Shown here: positions 8,732-19,774 of the stretch, one piece after another
Position numbering within the stretch: position 1 is the first letter of the stretch
Layout of the letters: every line of letters begins with the position of its first letter
From: Polynucleobacter finlandensis
Lineage (GTDB): Bacteria > Pseudomonadota > Gammaproteobacteria > Burkholderiales > Burkholderiaceae
Length of the DNA: 64,000 bases
Assembly: GCF_018881755.1 (NCBI RefSeq)
Contig: NZ_JACVPS010000002.1
Span: forward strand, 248,001 to 312,000
Direction of reading: 5' to 3'
The notes under the pieces: model-generated
What the model was told of the DNA's origin: nothing
Databases searched by the model: none
Seen by the model: the letters and a program-made list of their open reading frames with translations, nothing else
Program-made: the position numbers and the translations under genes

Positions 8732-10000
8732 ATGAGTTCAGCAACAATGAGTGGGGCGCCAGCGAGCAGCAACCCCTTGAAGTCAAAGTGGGTGCAATTA
8801 GCCCTCGGCGTCATTTGCATGATGTCGATTTCCAGTCCGCAATATGTTTGGGCTTTGTTCACCAAACCCATCATGGGTCAACTTGGGGTCACGCTGACTG
8901 AGTTACAAGTGACATTCTCAATTTTGATTGTGTTACAAACTTTCTTCTCACCATTCCAAGGTTTCTTGGTAGAAAAATTTGGCCCACGTCTCTTGTTGTC
9001 TATTGGCACAGCATTGACAGGATTGAGTTGGGTGCTCTCCGCTAACCTCACTACTGTTTCTAACCTCTATATCACCTATGGTGTATTGGGTGGCTTGGGT
9101 ACCGGTATTGTCTACATCGGCGTTGTTGGTTTGATGGTGCGTTGGTTCCCGAATAATCGTGGCTTTGCAGTCGGTATGGTTGCCGCTGGTTACGGTATTG
9201 GCGCCTTGCTGACTACCTTCCCAATTGCTGCTAGTTTGGCAGAGTCTGGCTTGCAGGGTACTTTGACATTCTTTGGTTACATCATTGGTGCGGTTGGTTT
9301 ATTGGCTGCGCAAGGTATTCGCGTACCTCATGCGGATCGTGTTCAGACTGCTAGCCAGGTTGAAGCTGCAGCATCTGGTATCGCTCCAAAAACAATGCTC
9401 AAGACACCGGTTTTCTGGTTGATGTTCTTGATGATGTCCATGATGTCCACATCGGGTTTGATGGTGATCTCACAGATGGGCGCTTTTGCTAAAGACTTTG
9501 GTATCACAGGGGCCATGGTGTTCGGTATGGCTGCACTACCGTTGGCATTAACCATTGATCGCGTTACGAATGGCTTAACTCGGCCATTATTTGGTTGGGT
9601 ATCAGACAAAATTGGTCGCGAGTACACGATGACGATTGCGTTTGGTCTTGAGGCAATTGCGATGTTTGCTTGGGTCATGACCCGTTCTGACCCAGTCATG
9701 TTTGTGATCTTGTCAGGCATTGTGTTCTTTGGTTGGGGTGAGATCTTCTCTTTATTCCCATCAACCTTGACAGATACATTTGGTCAAAAGCATGCAACAA
9801 CCAACTATGGCTTCTTGTACATGGCTCAAGGCGTAGGCTCAATCATTGGCGGCCCGATCGCTGCCTACATCCATGGCGTGACAGATAGCTGGATGCCGGT
9901 GTTTGCCATCATGATTACCTTGGATGCAAGCGCTGCATTACTTGCCTTCTTTGTATTACGCCCTATGCGTTCCAAGTATATGAAAACCTTAGCTGCATAA
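8732..10000 (+). CDS. MFS transporter, oxalate/formate antiporter (OxlT)-like
   Basis: This is an inner-membrane carrier of 422 residues with about 12 hydrophobic segments in two halves of six. The loop between segments 2 and 3 reads EKFGPRLLLSIG, the MFS signature area, and the matching loop in the second half reads GWVSDKIGREYTM. The N-terminal segment (VICMMSISSPQYVWALFTKP) is in the style of the OxlT group of anion antiporters. The ATG is preceded by AAGGAGA. It stands alone with its own terminator, and there are no oxalate-degradation genes (frc, oxc) beside it, so the substrate could also be another small organic anion. MFS assignment is firm, substrate is not. Confidence 0.75.
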   Translation: MSSATMSGAPASSNPLKSKWVQLALGVICMMSISSPQYVWALFTKPIMGQLGVTLTELQVTFSILIVLQTFFSPFQGFLVEKFGPRLLLSIGTALTGLSWVLSANLTTVSNLYITYGVLGGLGTGIVYIGVVGLMVRWFPNNRGFAVGMVAAGYGIGALLTTFPIAASLAESGLQGTLTFFGYIIGAVGLLAAQGIRVPHADRVQTASQVEAAASGIAPKTMLKTPVFWLMFLMMSMMSTSGLMVISQMGAFAKDFGITGAMVFGMAALPLALTIDRVTNGLTRPLFGWVSDKIGREYTMTIAFGLEAIAMFAWVMTRSDPVMFVILSGIVFFGWGEIFSLFPSTLTDTFGQKHATTNYGFLYMAQGVGSIIGGPIAAYIHGVTDSWMPVFAIMITLDASAALLAFFVLRPMRSKYMKTLAA

Positions 10001-10016
10001 CATAGCTCGAAAAGAT

Positions 10017-10044
10017 AAAAAGGCTAGCAATTGCTAGCCTTTTT
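10017..10044. terminator. Bidirectional terminator between MFS gene and Bug-type gene
   Basis: A perfect 28-nt palindrome runs as AAAAAGGCTAGCAA followed by its complement. It has A-rich and T-rich flanks, so it can act as an intrinsic terminator for both converging transcripts. Confidence 0.93.
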
Positions 10045-10062
10045 GTTTTCTGGAAGCGTAAG

Positions 10063-11043
10063 TTAGTCTGGCTGAATGCCGCCATCTTTAATTACCTTCT
10101 TCATCTTCACCAAGCCTTGAGCAATCATCTCTTTTAAGTTGTCTGGTCCTAGTGGCAAAAATTCAAAGCCTTGCTGAATAAGTTGCTCACGTAGCTTGGG
10201 GTCCTTTAGTGCCGTAGCTAAAGATTCATTAAGCTTGCTCACCACTGCTGGTGACGTACCCTTAGGCGCAACCAGCGCACCCCAGGTTGAGAACTCATAA
10301 CCTTTAACGCTCTCACTTACTGTTGGTGAGTTTGGTAGCAAAGGTGACCTAGTTTTACTCGTAATGCCGAGTACCTTTAACTTGCCAGCGCGGATGTGGG
10401 GAAGCACTACTGAGAGGGCGCTAATCATGACGGGAACTTGTCCTGCCATGACATCGGTCACGGCAGCTGCGGCACCACGATAAGGGATGTGAACGATAGG
10501 TGCACCAGTATATTGGCGAAAGATTTCCATACCGATGTGTTGGGGTGAGCCATTGCCACCAGATGCGTAATCAATCTTGCCAGGATGTTCTTTGGCAATG
10601 CGCACTAGATCAGCGGCAGTGTTTCCAGGGAAGGATGGATTGGCAACCATCACAAAGGTAATAGCTGCCACTTCAGAGATCGGCGTAAAGCTTTGGACTG
10701 GGTCGTAATCTACCTTTTTATAGAGATTAGGCAGCATTGTCAGGATGCTGTCGTTAAAGGCGCCTAAAACATAACCATCGGGCGCACTCTGAGCAACCTT
10801 ACCTGCACCAATAAGCCCTGCACCACCAGGAAGATTTTCAATGGTGATCGCTTGACCTAAATTCTCGCCCATCTTCTGCGCAATAGGTCGCATCAACAAA
10901 TCGACACCACTGCCAGCTTGCAGGGGCATGATGGTTTGGATGGTGCGGCTAGGGTAGGGGTTTTGTGCATTTACAGGTGCAACGCAAAGCAAACCTGTCG
11001 TGCCCAGCAGGAGAGTGGAAAGTAACAATGATTTGATATTCAT
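10063..11043 (-). CDS. Tripartite tricarboxylate transporter substrate-binding protein (Bug/TctC family)
   Basis: This is a periplasmic solute receptor of 326 residues. From the chosen ATG (11043, preceded by GAGAC) the protein begins with a clear signal peptide MNIKSLLLSTLLLG ending at VNAQ. The mature start YPSRTIQTIMPLQAGSGVD is the usual opening of Bug proteins, and SGGNGSPQHIGMEIF with HIPYRGAAAAVTDVMAG is the conserved central block. An ATG ten codons upstream would add residues before the signal peptide and is less likely. No membrane components (TctA, TctB) are nearby, so it is an orphan receptor, as is common in Burkholderiales. The ligand, usually a carboxylate, is unknown. Confidence 0.93.
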   Translation of the reverse strand: MNIKSLLLSTLLLGTTGLLCVAPVNAQNPYPSRTIQTIMPLQAGSGVDLLMRPIAQKMGENLGQAITIENLPGGAGLIGAGKVAQSAPDGYVLGAFNDSILTMLPNLYKKVDYDPVQSFTPISEVAAITFVMVANPSFPGNTAADLVRIAKEHPGKIDYASGGNGSPQHIGMEIFRQYTGAPIVHIPYRGAAAAVTDVMAGQVPVMISALSVVLPHIRAGKLKVLGITSKTRSPLLPNSPTVSESVKGYEFSTWGALVAPKGTSPAVVSKLNESLATALKDPKLREQLIQQGFEFLPLGPDNLKEMIAQGLVKMKKVIKDGGIQPD

Positions 11044-11104
11044 GACGTCTCGATATAAGTTGTTTGATAGCATTCTGGTGACGCTTGACCTTATATTAGC
11101 GCAA

Positions 11105-11127
11105 TAAAAAACCGCCCGTAGGCGGTT
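11105..11127 (-). terminator. Terminator of the pnt operon
   Basis: On the minus strand, the arms AACCGCC and GGCGGTT with a 4-nt loop are followed by a run of T residues, 27 nt beyond the pntB stop codon. Confidence 0.88.
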
Positions 11128-11154
11128 GATAAACCAGGCGGTTAGGGCTTGGTT

Positions 11155-12522
11155 TTAAGATACGGATTTCACCATATCTTCCACGACCTTCTTCGCATCA
11201 CCGAAGACCATCATGGTTTTATCCATGTAGAAGAGTTCATTATCTAAGCCAGCATAACCAGCAGCCATCGAACGTTTGTTAACGATGATCGTTTTAGCTT
11301 TGAAGGCTTCCAAGATTGGCATACCGAAGATTGGACTACCAGGGGTACGAGCCGCAGGATTGACAACGTCGTTTGCGCCGAGAACCAATACCACGTCTGC
11401 TTGGCCGAATTCACCATTGATATCTTCCATTTCGAATACTTGATCGTATGGCACTTCAGCTTCAGCTAAGAGTACGTTCATATGGCCAGGCATACGACCT
11501 GCTACCGGATGAATGGCGTACTTCACAGTAACGCCATGGTGAGTTAACTTTTCAGTTAATTCTTTAAGGGCATGCTGAGCACGCGCAACAGCAAGACCAT
11601 AACCGGGAACAATGATGACAGTGTCAGCATTTTCCATGAGGAAAGCAGCATCTTCTGGTGAACCAGTTTTGTAGTTCTTTGGACCACCATCATCGCCGCC
11701 ACCTGCAGAAGCCTCAGCGCCGAAGCCACCGAGCAATACCGCAATGATGGAACGGTTCATTGCCTTACACATGATGTAAGACAGAATCGCACCTGAGGAA
11801 CCTACACAAGCACCAGCAATAATCAATACGGGGTTGCTTAGTGTGAAACCAATACCAGCGGCTGCCCAACCGGAGTAGCTGTTGAGCATGGAAACAACCA
11901 CGGGCATATCTGCGCCGCCGATGGGGATGATCAAAGTGATACCCAAAACCAAAGCTACTGCACACATCGCCAAGAAAGCGGCGTGACTACCTGTCATGAA
12001 GTAAGCGACGCCACCAGCAACCATGGCAATAGCCAAAATCAGATTGAGTAAATGCTGGCCTGAAAAAGTCACCGGCTTACCGCTAACCTTACCTGACAAC
12101 TTGCCGAAAGCAATGACAGAAGCAGTGAAGGTAATTGCGCCGATGAATGCGCCAATGAAGAGTTCAATCTTCTGGGCGCCGGTGTGGTCATGGGCCGGAT
12201 TAAATACTGCAGCAATAGCGATTAATACAGCTGACAAACCAACAAAGGAGTGCATGAGAGCTACAAGCTCAGGCATCTTGGTCATTTGCACGCGCTTAGC
12301 AGCAATGGTTCCAATAATCGCGCCACCAACAATTGCAGTAGCAATTAATGAGATGACTGGCTTGAAATCGGGAATTAAGAAGGTAGTGATTACTGCTAGC
12401 AACATACCAATCATGCCGAAGGTATTGCCTTGGCGTGAGGTGGTTGGTGAAGATAGTCCACGCAAAGCGAGGATGAACAACACTGATGAAATAAGATAAG
12501 AAATAGCGGTTATGTTTAACAT
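11155..12522 (-). CDS. pntB: NAD(P) transhydrogenase subunit beta
   Basis: This subunit of the proton-translocating transhydrogenase moves hydride from NADH to NADP+, driven by the proton gradient. The 455-residue protein has about eight to nine membrane helices in its first 260 residues. A soluble NADP-binding domain III follows, with IIVPGYGLAVARAQH, VAGRMPGHMNVLLAEA, and the C-terminal GANDVVNPAARTPGSPI and NKRSMAAGYAG. Length and motifs are complete. It is the last gene of a three-gene operon and is followed by a hairpin terminator. Confidence 0.98.
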   Translation of the reverse strand: MLNITAISYLISSVLFILALRGLSSPTTSRQGNTFGMIGMLLAVITTFLIPDFKPVISLIATAIVGGAIIGTIAAKRVQMTKMPELVALMHSFVGLSAVLIAIAAVFNPAHDHTGAQKIELFIGAFIGAITFTASVIAFGKLSGKVSGKPVTFSGQHLLNLILAIAMVAGGVAYFMTGSHAAFLAMCAVALVLGITLIIPIGGADMPVVVSMLNSYSGWAAAGIGFTLSNPVLIIAGACVGSSGAILSYIMCKAMNRSIIAVLLGGFGAEASAGGGDDGGPKNYKTGSPEDAAFLMENADTVIIVPGYGLAVARAQHALKELTEKLTHHGVTVKYAIHPVAGRMPGHMNVLLAEAEVPYDQVFEMEDINGEFGQADVVLVLGANDVVNPAARTPGSPIFGMPILEAFKAKTIIVNKRSMAAGYAGLDNELFYMDKTMMVFGDAKKVVEDMVKSVS

Positions 12523-12555
12523 GAGTTTGGTCTCTGTATTGGTCTTTTTCTGGTG

Positions 12556-12894
12556 TTATTTGGTTGCGGCCGCATCAGCCTTTGGGGCTTTTTTCTTGAA
12601 CATCTCAAGCATGCGACGGGTAACCATGAAGCCACCAAAAATATTGATGGAAGCTAGAAATACAGCCACTGCACCGATGACGCTGGTGAGGGTGATTTCA
12701 TCGCCACCAATGACTTCGGTCTGCAAGAGGGCGCCAACAATAATGATTCCAGAAATCGCATTCGTAACCGCCATCAATGGCGTATGGAGTGCGGGAGTAA
12801 CGTTCCAAACAACGTGATAGCCAACAAAAATGGCCAATACAAACACGGTAATGTTTTGGACTGTGAGGATGCTTTGAAAAGCAGCGAGATCCAT
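12556..12894 (-). CDS. pntAB: NAD(P) transhydrogenase subunit alpha part 2 (membrane part)
   Basis: This 112-residue membrane protein with three to four hydrophobic segments (for example [20 protein letters not shown] and [16 protein letters not shown]) corresponds to the C-terminal membrane domain of fused PntA of E. coli. Here the alpha subunit is split over two genes, as in Rhodospirillum and many Burkholderiales. It sits between the NAD-binding alpha-1 gene (25 nt upstream) and pntB (33 nt downstream). Confidence 0.95.
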   Translation of the reverse strand: MDLAAFQSILTVQNITVFVLAIFVGYHVVWNVTPALHTPLMAVTNAISGIIIVGALLQTEVIGGDEITLTSVIGAVAVFLASINIFGGFMVTRRMLEMFKKKAPKADAAATK

Positions 12895-12919
12895 GATGAT
12901 TCCTTCGTATTAGATTTTG

Positions 12920-14050
12920 TTAGTTTTTACGGACGGCTTGGCCATCACGACACATTAAGCAAGCAGTAACGATGTCGTCATCAGCTGGAATGACTAGCTT
13001 CGCATCTGCATCAACGATCAGCTTCATAAAGTCGAGCAAGTTGCGGGCATAGAGTGCAGAGGCATCAGCAGCGACCATGCTGGCAAGATTGGTGTAACCA
13101 ATAATCTTCACACCATTTACCTCAACAATTTTGTCAGCTTGAGTCAGCGGGCAGTTGCCAGAACCGTTATCGCCACGACCAGCAGCCAAGTCAATCACGA
13201 TAGAACCTGGTTTCATATTGGCAACGGTATCACTATGTAAGAGCACCGGCGGTTTACGTCCCGGAATCAAAGCAGTGGTGATCACGATGTCAGCTTGTTG
13301 AGCACGTTCAGAGACTAAAGCTGCCTGACGCTTCATCCAAGCCTCAGGCATGGGGCGGGCATAGCCACCAACGCCTTGAGCGATTTCGCGTTCTTCATCA
13401 GATTCAAATGGGACATCTACAAACTTGCCGCCCAGTGATTCGATTTGTTCTTTTACAGCGGGACGGACATCGGAAGCTTCAATCACAGCACCCAGACGTT
13501 TAGCTGTTGCAATCGCTTGTAATCCAGCAACACCAACACCCAGAATGAGCACGCGGGCAGCTTTAACAGTACCAGCAGCAGTCATGAGCATCGGCATAAA
13601 GCGTTGGTACTCATTAGACGCAACCATCACGGCCTTGTAACCAGCAATATTGGCCTGGGAGGAGAGAACGTCCATGCTTTGAGCGCGGGTCGTTCTAGGC
13701 GCAGCTTCTAAAGAGAAGGCTGTAACCCCTTGGGCTGCCATTGCGGCGATATTGTCGTTATCAAATGGGTCGAGCATGCCAAGGAGCACACTGCCGGATT
13801 TAATCTGTTTGAGTTCGTCAGCTTCTGGTGCGCGCACTTTCAGCACAACTTCTGCGCCAAATGCATCAGCAGCGCTGCCAATAGTCGCGCCTACAGCTTC
13901 ATAGGCAGAATCCGGTTGGCTAGCCTGTACGCCGGCATCCTTCTGGATGACGACTTGATGACCTTGCCCAATCAGTTTTTTAACTGTTTCAGGTGTAGCG
14001 GCTACTCGAGTTTCCCCGGGCCTTGTTTCCAGCGGCACTCCTATGCGCAT
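12920..14050 (-). CDS. pntAA: NAD(P) transhydrogenase subunit alpha part 1 (NAD-binding)
   Basis: This is the soluble NAD(H)-binding subunit, 376 residues, and the first gene of the pnt operon. It starts MRIGVPLETRPGETRVAATP, the alanine-dehydrogenase/PNT N-terminal signature. The dinucleotide fold reads RVLILGVGVAGLQAIATAKRLGA, with the conserved substrate loop near GYARPMPEAW. A TTTGGAGA ribosome site lies upstream of the ATG. The gene ends before the membrane segment, which is encoded by the separate pntAB. Confidence 0.97.
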   Translation of the reverse strand: MRIGVPLETRPGETRVAATPETVKKLIGQGHQVVIQKDAGVQASQPDSAYEAVGATIGSAADAFGAEVVLKVRAPEADELKQIKSGSVLLGMLDPFDNDNIAAMAAQGVTAFSLEAAPRTTRAQSMDVLSSQANIAGYKAVMVASNEYQRFMPMLMTAAGTVKAARVLILGVGVAGLQAIATAKRLGAVIEASDVRPAVKEQIESLGGKFVDVPFESDEEREIAQGVGGYARPMPEAWMKRQAALVSERAQQADIVITTALIPGRKPPVLLHSDTVANMKPGSIVIDLAAGRGDNGSGNCPLTQADKIVEVNGVKIIGYTNLASMVAADASALYARNLLDFMKLIVDADAKLVIPADDDIVTACLMCRDGQAVRKN

Positions 14051-14094
14051 GGCATGTCTCCAAAAGCGAAATTTACAAAAAATCTATTTTAGTG

Positions 14095-14118
14095 AAATAG
14101 GCAAAGTTGCGCCTATTT
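14095..14118. repeat. Inverted repeat in the pntAA-mnmA divergent region
   Basis: An 8-bp perfect inverted repeat AAATAGGC-N8-GCCTATTT lies 45 nt upstream of pntAA and about 126 nt upstream of mnmA. There is no T-run in keeping with a terminator. It could be an operator or chance; I recognise no regulator for it. Confidence 0.4.
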
Positions 14119-14243
14119 ACTTCCCCTTACTGCCATTTAAGTAGTTTCAGCCTTTTCTCGGTGGAATCGGCCTAAGACTTCTACAATATGACTTGTCAGC
14201 TTATATTGAATTCTCGCATTATTTAATGATCTACCTCAAATCT

Positions 14244-15341
14244 ATGCCGCTTTCTGCTTCAAAACCTACCAAAGTCGTTGTTGGGATGTCTGGGGGGGTA
14301 GATTCGTCGGTTGCAGCTTGGATGTTGAAGCAGCAGGGTTATGAAGTGATTGGCCTGTTTATGAAGAACTGGGAAGACGACGATAACGACGAATATTGCT
14401 CGGCCCGCCAAGATTGGCTGGATGTCGTTTCAGTGGCAGACATGATTGGAATTGACGTGGAAGCTGTCAATTTTGCCGCAGAGTACCGAGAGCGCGTATT
14501 CGCAGATTTCTTGCGGGAGTATGCCGCAGGTAGAACTCCAAATCCAGACGTCCTCTGTAATGCTGAAATTAAATTCAAAGCCTTTTTAGATCACGCAATG
14601 AGTTTAGGTGCTGATGCGATTGCAACGGGTCACTATGCGCGGGTTCGTCATGAAGGTGGCAGAGTGCAGCTTTTAAAAGCAGTCGATGCCAGTAAAGACC
14701 AAAGTTATTTTTTGCATCGCTTAACTCAGGATCAATTAGCAAAGGTTCTTTTCCCTTTGGGTGAAATACCAAAGACGGAAGTTCGCAAAATTGCTGAAGA
14801 AATTGGTTTACACAATGCGCGTAAAAAAGACTCCACCGGAATTTGTTTCATCGGCGAACGCCCATTCAGAGAGTTTCTGAACCGCTACTTACCGCGTACC
14901 CCAGGACCCATTAAAACCCCTGAGGGCAAGACCGTTGGCGAGCATATGGGACTGGCTTTCTTTACCCTTGGGCAGCGCAAAGGCATTGGTTTGGGCGGCA
15001 GCCAAGACGGCAACGGAGACGCATGGTATGTGGCTCGCAAGGATGTAGCAAGCAACACCTTATATGTGGCGCAAGGCCATGAGCACCATTGGCTTTTAGC
15101 AAATCATCTCTCTGCAATGGATGCCAGTTGGGTCGACGGTGTCGCACCAGTCCCCGGTAAATATTCAGCCAAGACGCGCTATCGTCAAACAGATTCCGCT
15201 TGTGAAATCGATGCTGGCTCTGAAGGTCCACTGAGTTTTGAGTTGACTTTCCCAGAAGCTCAGTGGGCAGTAACACCAGGACAATCTGCCGTCTTGTATG
15301 ACGGAGATATTTGTTTAGGTGGCGGAATAATTTCTAGTTAA
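14244..15341 (+). CDS. mnmA: tRNA-specific 2-thiouridylase MnmA
   Basis: This enzyme inserts sulfur at U34 of Lys, Glu and Gln tRNAs, using persulfide from a sulfur relay. From the ATG at 14244 the protein has 365 residues, the normal length. It carries the PP-loop [16 protein letters not shown], the catalytic cysteine pair C105 ([12 protein letters not shown]) and C201 ([13 protein letters not shown]), and the C-terminal beta-barrel domain. ATG 14226 and TTG 14193 would add 6 or 17 unconserved residues and have no better ribosome site, so the start is slightly uncertain. It ends exactly where the convergent glutathione S-transferase gene ends. Confidence 0.96.
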   Translation: MPLSASKPTKVVVGMSGGVDSSVAAWMLKQQGYEVIGLFMKNWEDDDNDEYCSARQDWLDVVSVADMIGIDVEAVNFAAEYRERVFADFLREYAAGRTPNPDVLCNAEIKFKAFLDHAMSLGADAIATGHYARVRHEGGRVQLLKAVDASKDQSYFLHRLTQDQLAKVLFPLGEIPKTEVRKIAEEIGLHNARKKDSTGICFIGERPFREFLNRYLPRTPGPIKTPEGKTVGEHMGLAFFTLGQRKGIGLGGSQDGNGDAWYVARKDVASNTLYVAQGHEHHWLLANHLSAMDASWVDGVAPVPGKYSAKTRYRQTDSACEIDAGSEGPLSFELTFPEAQWAVTPGQSAVLYDGDICLGGGIISS

Positions 15342-15956
15342 TTAAGCGGCTGGCGGTGCCGTCTCAATAAACGAAGCGCGTTGCTCTAGCTTTTGGTAAA
15401 GATTATTGAGATTTGGGTATTGGCTAGCCCACTGTAAGCTGGGGAAGCGGAAGGCCAAATACCCCAAAGCGCATCCCACTGCAATATCCGCCAAAGTCAT
15501 TTGATTGCTGTGACACCAAGGATTTTCACCAAGTAGCTCTGACATTTGACGTAAAGAGACATCGATTTTGCCCATTTGGCGATCAATCCAAGCCTGGCTT
15601 TGTAGCTCTGCAGGGCGCCAGCTCGCCTCTAGGCGCGCCAGAATAGATGCATCAACGATACCGTCAGCCAGGGCTTCCCAAGTCTTGACCGTGGCCCGTT
15701 CGCGGCTACCAGCCGGAATCAGTTTGCCCACAGGGCTCAAAGTATCAGCATATTCGGCGATCACCCGAGAGTCATAAATAGCTTCGCCATCATCTAAAAG
15801 TAGGCACGGCACCTTTCCAAGCGGGTTTGAGGCGTTAATTTTGGTGTCTGCAGCCCAGACGTTCTCAACTTCAAGGGCGACATCTACCTTTTTTTCAGAG
15901 AAAACGATGCGTACTTTACGTACATAGGGGCTGGTAAGGGATCCGATTAGTTTCAT
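15342..15956 (-). CDS. Glutathione S-transferase family protein
   Basis: This cytosolic protein of about 204 residues has an N-terminal thioredoxin-like domain (MKLIGSLTSPYVRKVRIVF, then NPLGKVPCLLLDDGEAIYDSRVIAEY, holding the cis-Pro and Glu-Ser-type glutathione contacts). An all-helical C-terminal domain follows with MTLADIAVGCALGYL. This is the usual bacterial GST layout, and the SPYVRKV context suggests a Ser active-site type. I chose the ATG at 15956; ATG 15962 adds two residues, and a distant start would overlap the purB leader. The substrate is unknown; a conjugating or reductase role is possible. Confidence 0.9.
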   Translation of the reverse strand: MKLIGSLTSPYVRKVRIVFSEKKVDVALEVENVWAADTKINASNPLGKVPCLLLDDGEAIYDSRVIAEYADTLSPVGKLIPAGSRERATVKTWEALADGIVDASILARLEASWRPAELQSQAWIDRQMGKIDVSLRQMSELLGENPWCHSNQMTLADIAVGCALGYLAFRFPSLQWASQYPNLNNLYQKLEQRASFIETAPPAA

Positions 15957-16014
15957 AGGCATAAGTATAGCTATTCTGATGGGGTGGGTTTGAGCCCAGA
16001 ACGCATTAAAATGA

Positions 16015-18788
<2,774 letters not shown>

Positions 18789-18796
18789 AGTCGAAC

Positions 18797-19771
18797 TTAG
18801 ACTTGCGCCCCAAAGTTTGGGTCGTCGTTGCGGGTATTGTCTTCAGGCTTTTTATCGCCCTTGACTAAATCTTCGCGTTTAACACCCAGCCACATAGCTA
18901 AGGCTGCTGCAACGAATACAGAAGAGTAAATACCAAACAAAATACCGATGGTGAGTGCCAAAGCAAAGTAGAAGAGTGTTGCGCCACCAAAGATCAGCAT
19001 CGCTAAGACCATCATTTCAGTACTGCCGTGGGTAATGACGGTGCGGCTGATGGTGCTAGTAATAGCGTTGTCGATAATTTCGCGGGTGTTCATCTTGCGA
19101 TATTTGCGGAAGTTCTCACGAATACGGTCAAAGATCACCACAGACTCGTTTACAGAGTATCCAAGTACAGCCAGCACCGCTGCCAATACTGAGAGTGAAA
19201 ACTCCCACTGGAAAAATGCGAAGAAGCCCAGAATAATCACGACGTCATGCAAGTTCGCAATGATGCCGGCAAGCGCAAATTTCCATTCAAAACGGAATGA
19301 GAGATAAAGCACGATACCAATGATCACGAACACTAATGCCTTCAAGCCATCAAGAGCTAATTCTTGGCCTACCTGAGGCCCTACAAACTCCACACGCTGT
19401 AGTTTGGCACCAGTGGTGGCAGGTTCGAGTGCTTGCATGACTGCAGCACTTTGATCAGCAGAAGAAATGAGTTTACCTTCAGCATCTTTTTGCAAAGGCA
19501 GGCGAATCATAATGTCGCGCGAGCTACCAAAATTCTGGATCTGCGTATCTGCGTAGCCCAGTTTTTCTACATTGGCTCTGATCGAGTCCAGAGGTGCGGT
19601 CTGTGGATAGGTCACCTCCATCACAGTGCCACCAGTAAATTCGATGGAAAGATGTAAGCCGTTGTGCCAGAGGAAGAAAACTGCTGCTAAAAAGGTAATA
19701 AATGAAATTGCATTCAGCACCAATGCATGGCGCATGAATGGAATATCTTTTTTAATCCGGAAAAATTCCAT
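18797..19771 (-). CDS. secF: Protein translocase subunit SecF
   Basis: This membrane protein works with SecD to use the proton gradient to pull secreted proteins across the inner membrane. The 324-residue protein has six membrane helices, a periplasmic domain after helix 1 (HLSIEFTGGTVMEVTYP), and the conserved VLGYSVNESVVIFDRIRENFR motif in helix 4-5. It lies 3 nt after secD, the last gene of queA-tgt-yajC-secD-secF. Confidence 0.98.
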   Translation of the reverse strand: MEFFRIKKDIPFMRHALVLNAISFITFLAAVFFLWHNGLHLSIEFTGGTVMEVTYPQTAPLDSIRANVEKLGYADTQIQNFGSSRDIMIRLPLQKDAEGKLISSADQSAAVMQALEPATTGAKLQRVEFVGPQVGQELALDGLKALVFVIIGIVLYLSFRFEWKFALAGIIANLHDVVIILGFFAFFQWEFSLSVLAAVLAVLGYSVNESVVIFDRIRENFRKYRKMNTREIIDNAITSTISRTVITHGSTEMMVLAMLIFGGATLFYFALALTIGILFGIYSSVFVAAALAMWLGVKREDLVKGDKKPEDNTRNDDPNFGAQV

Positions 19772-19774
19772 GAC

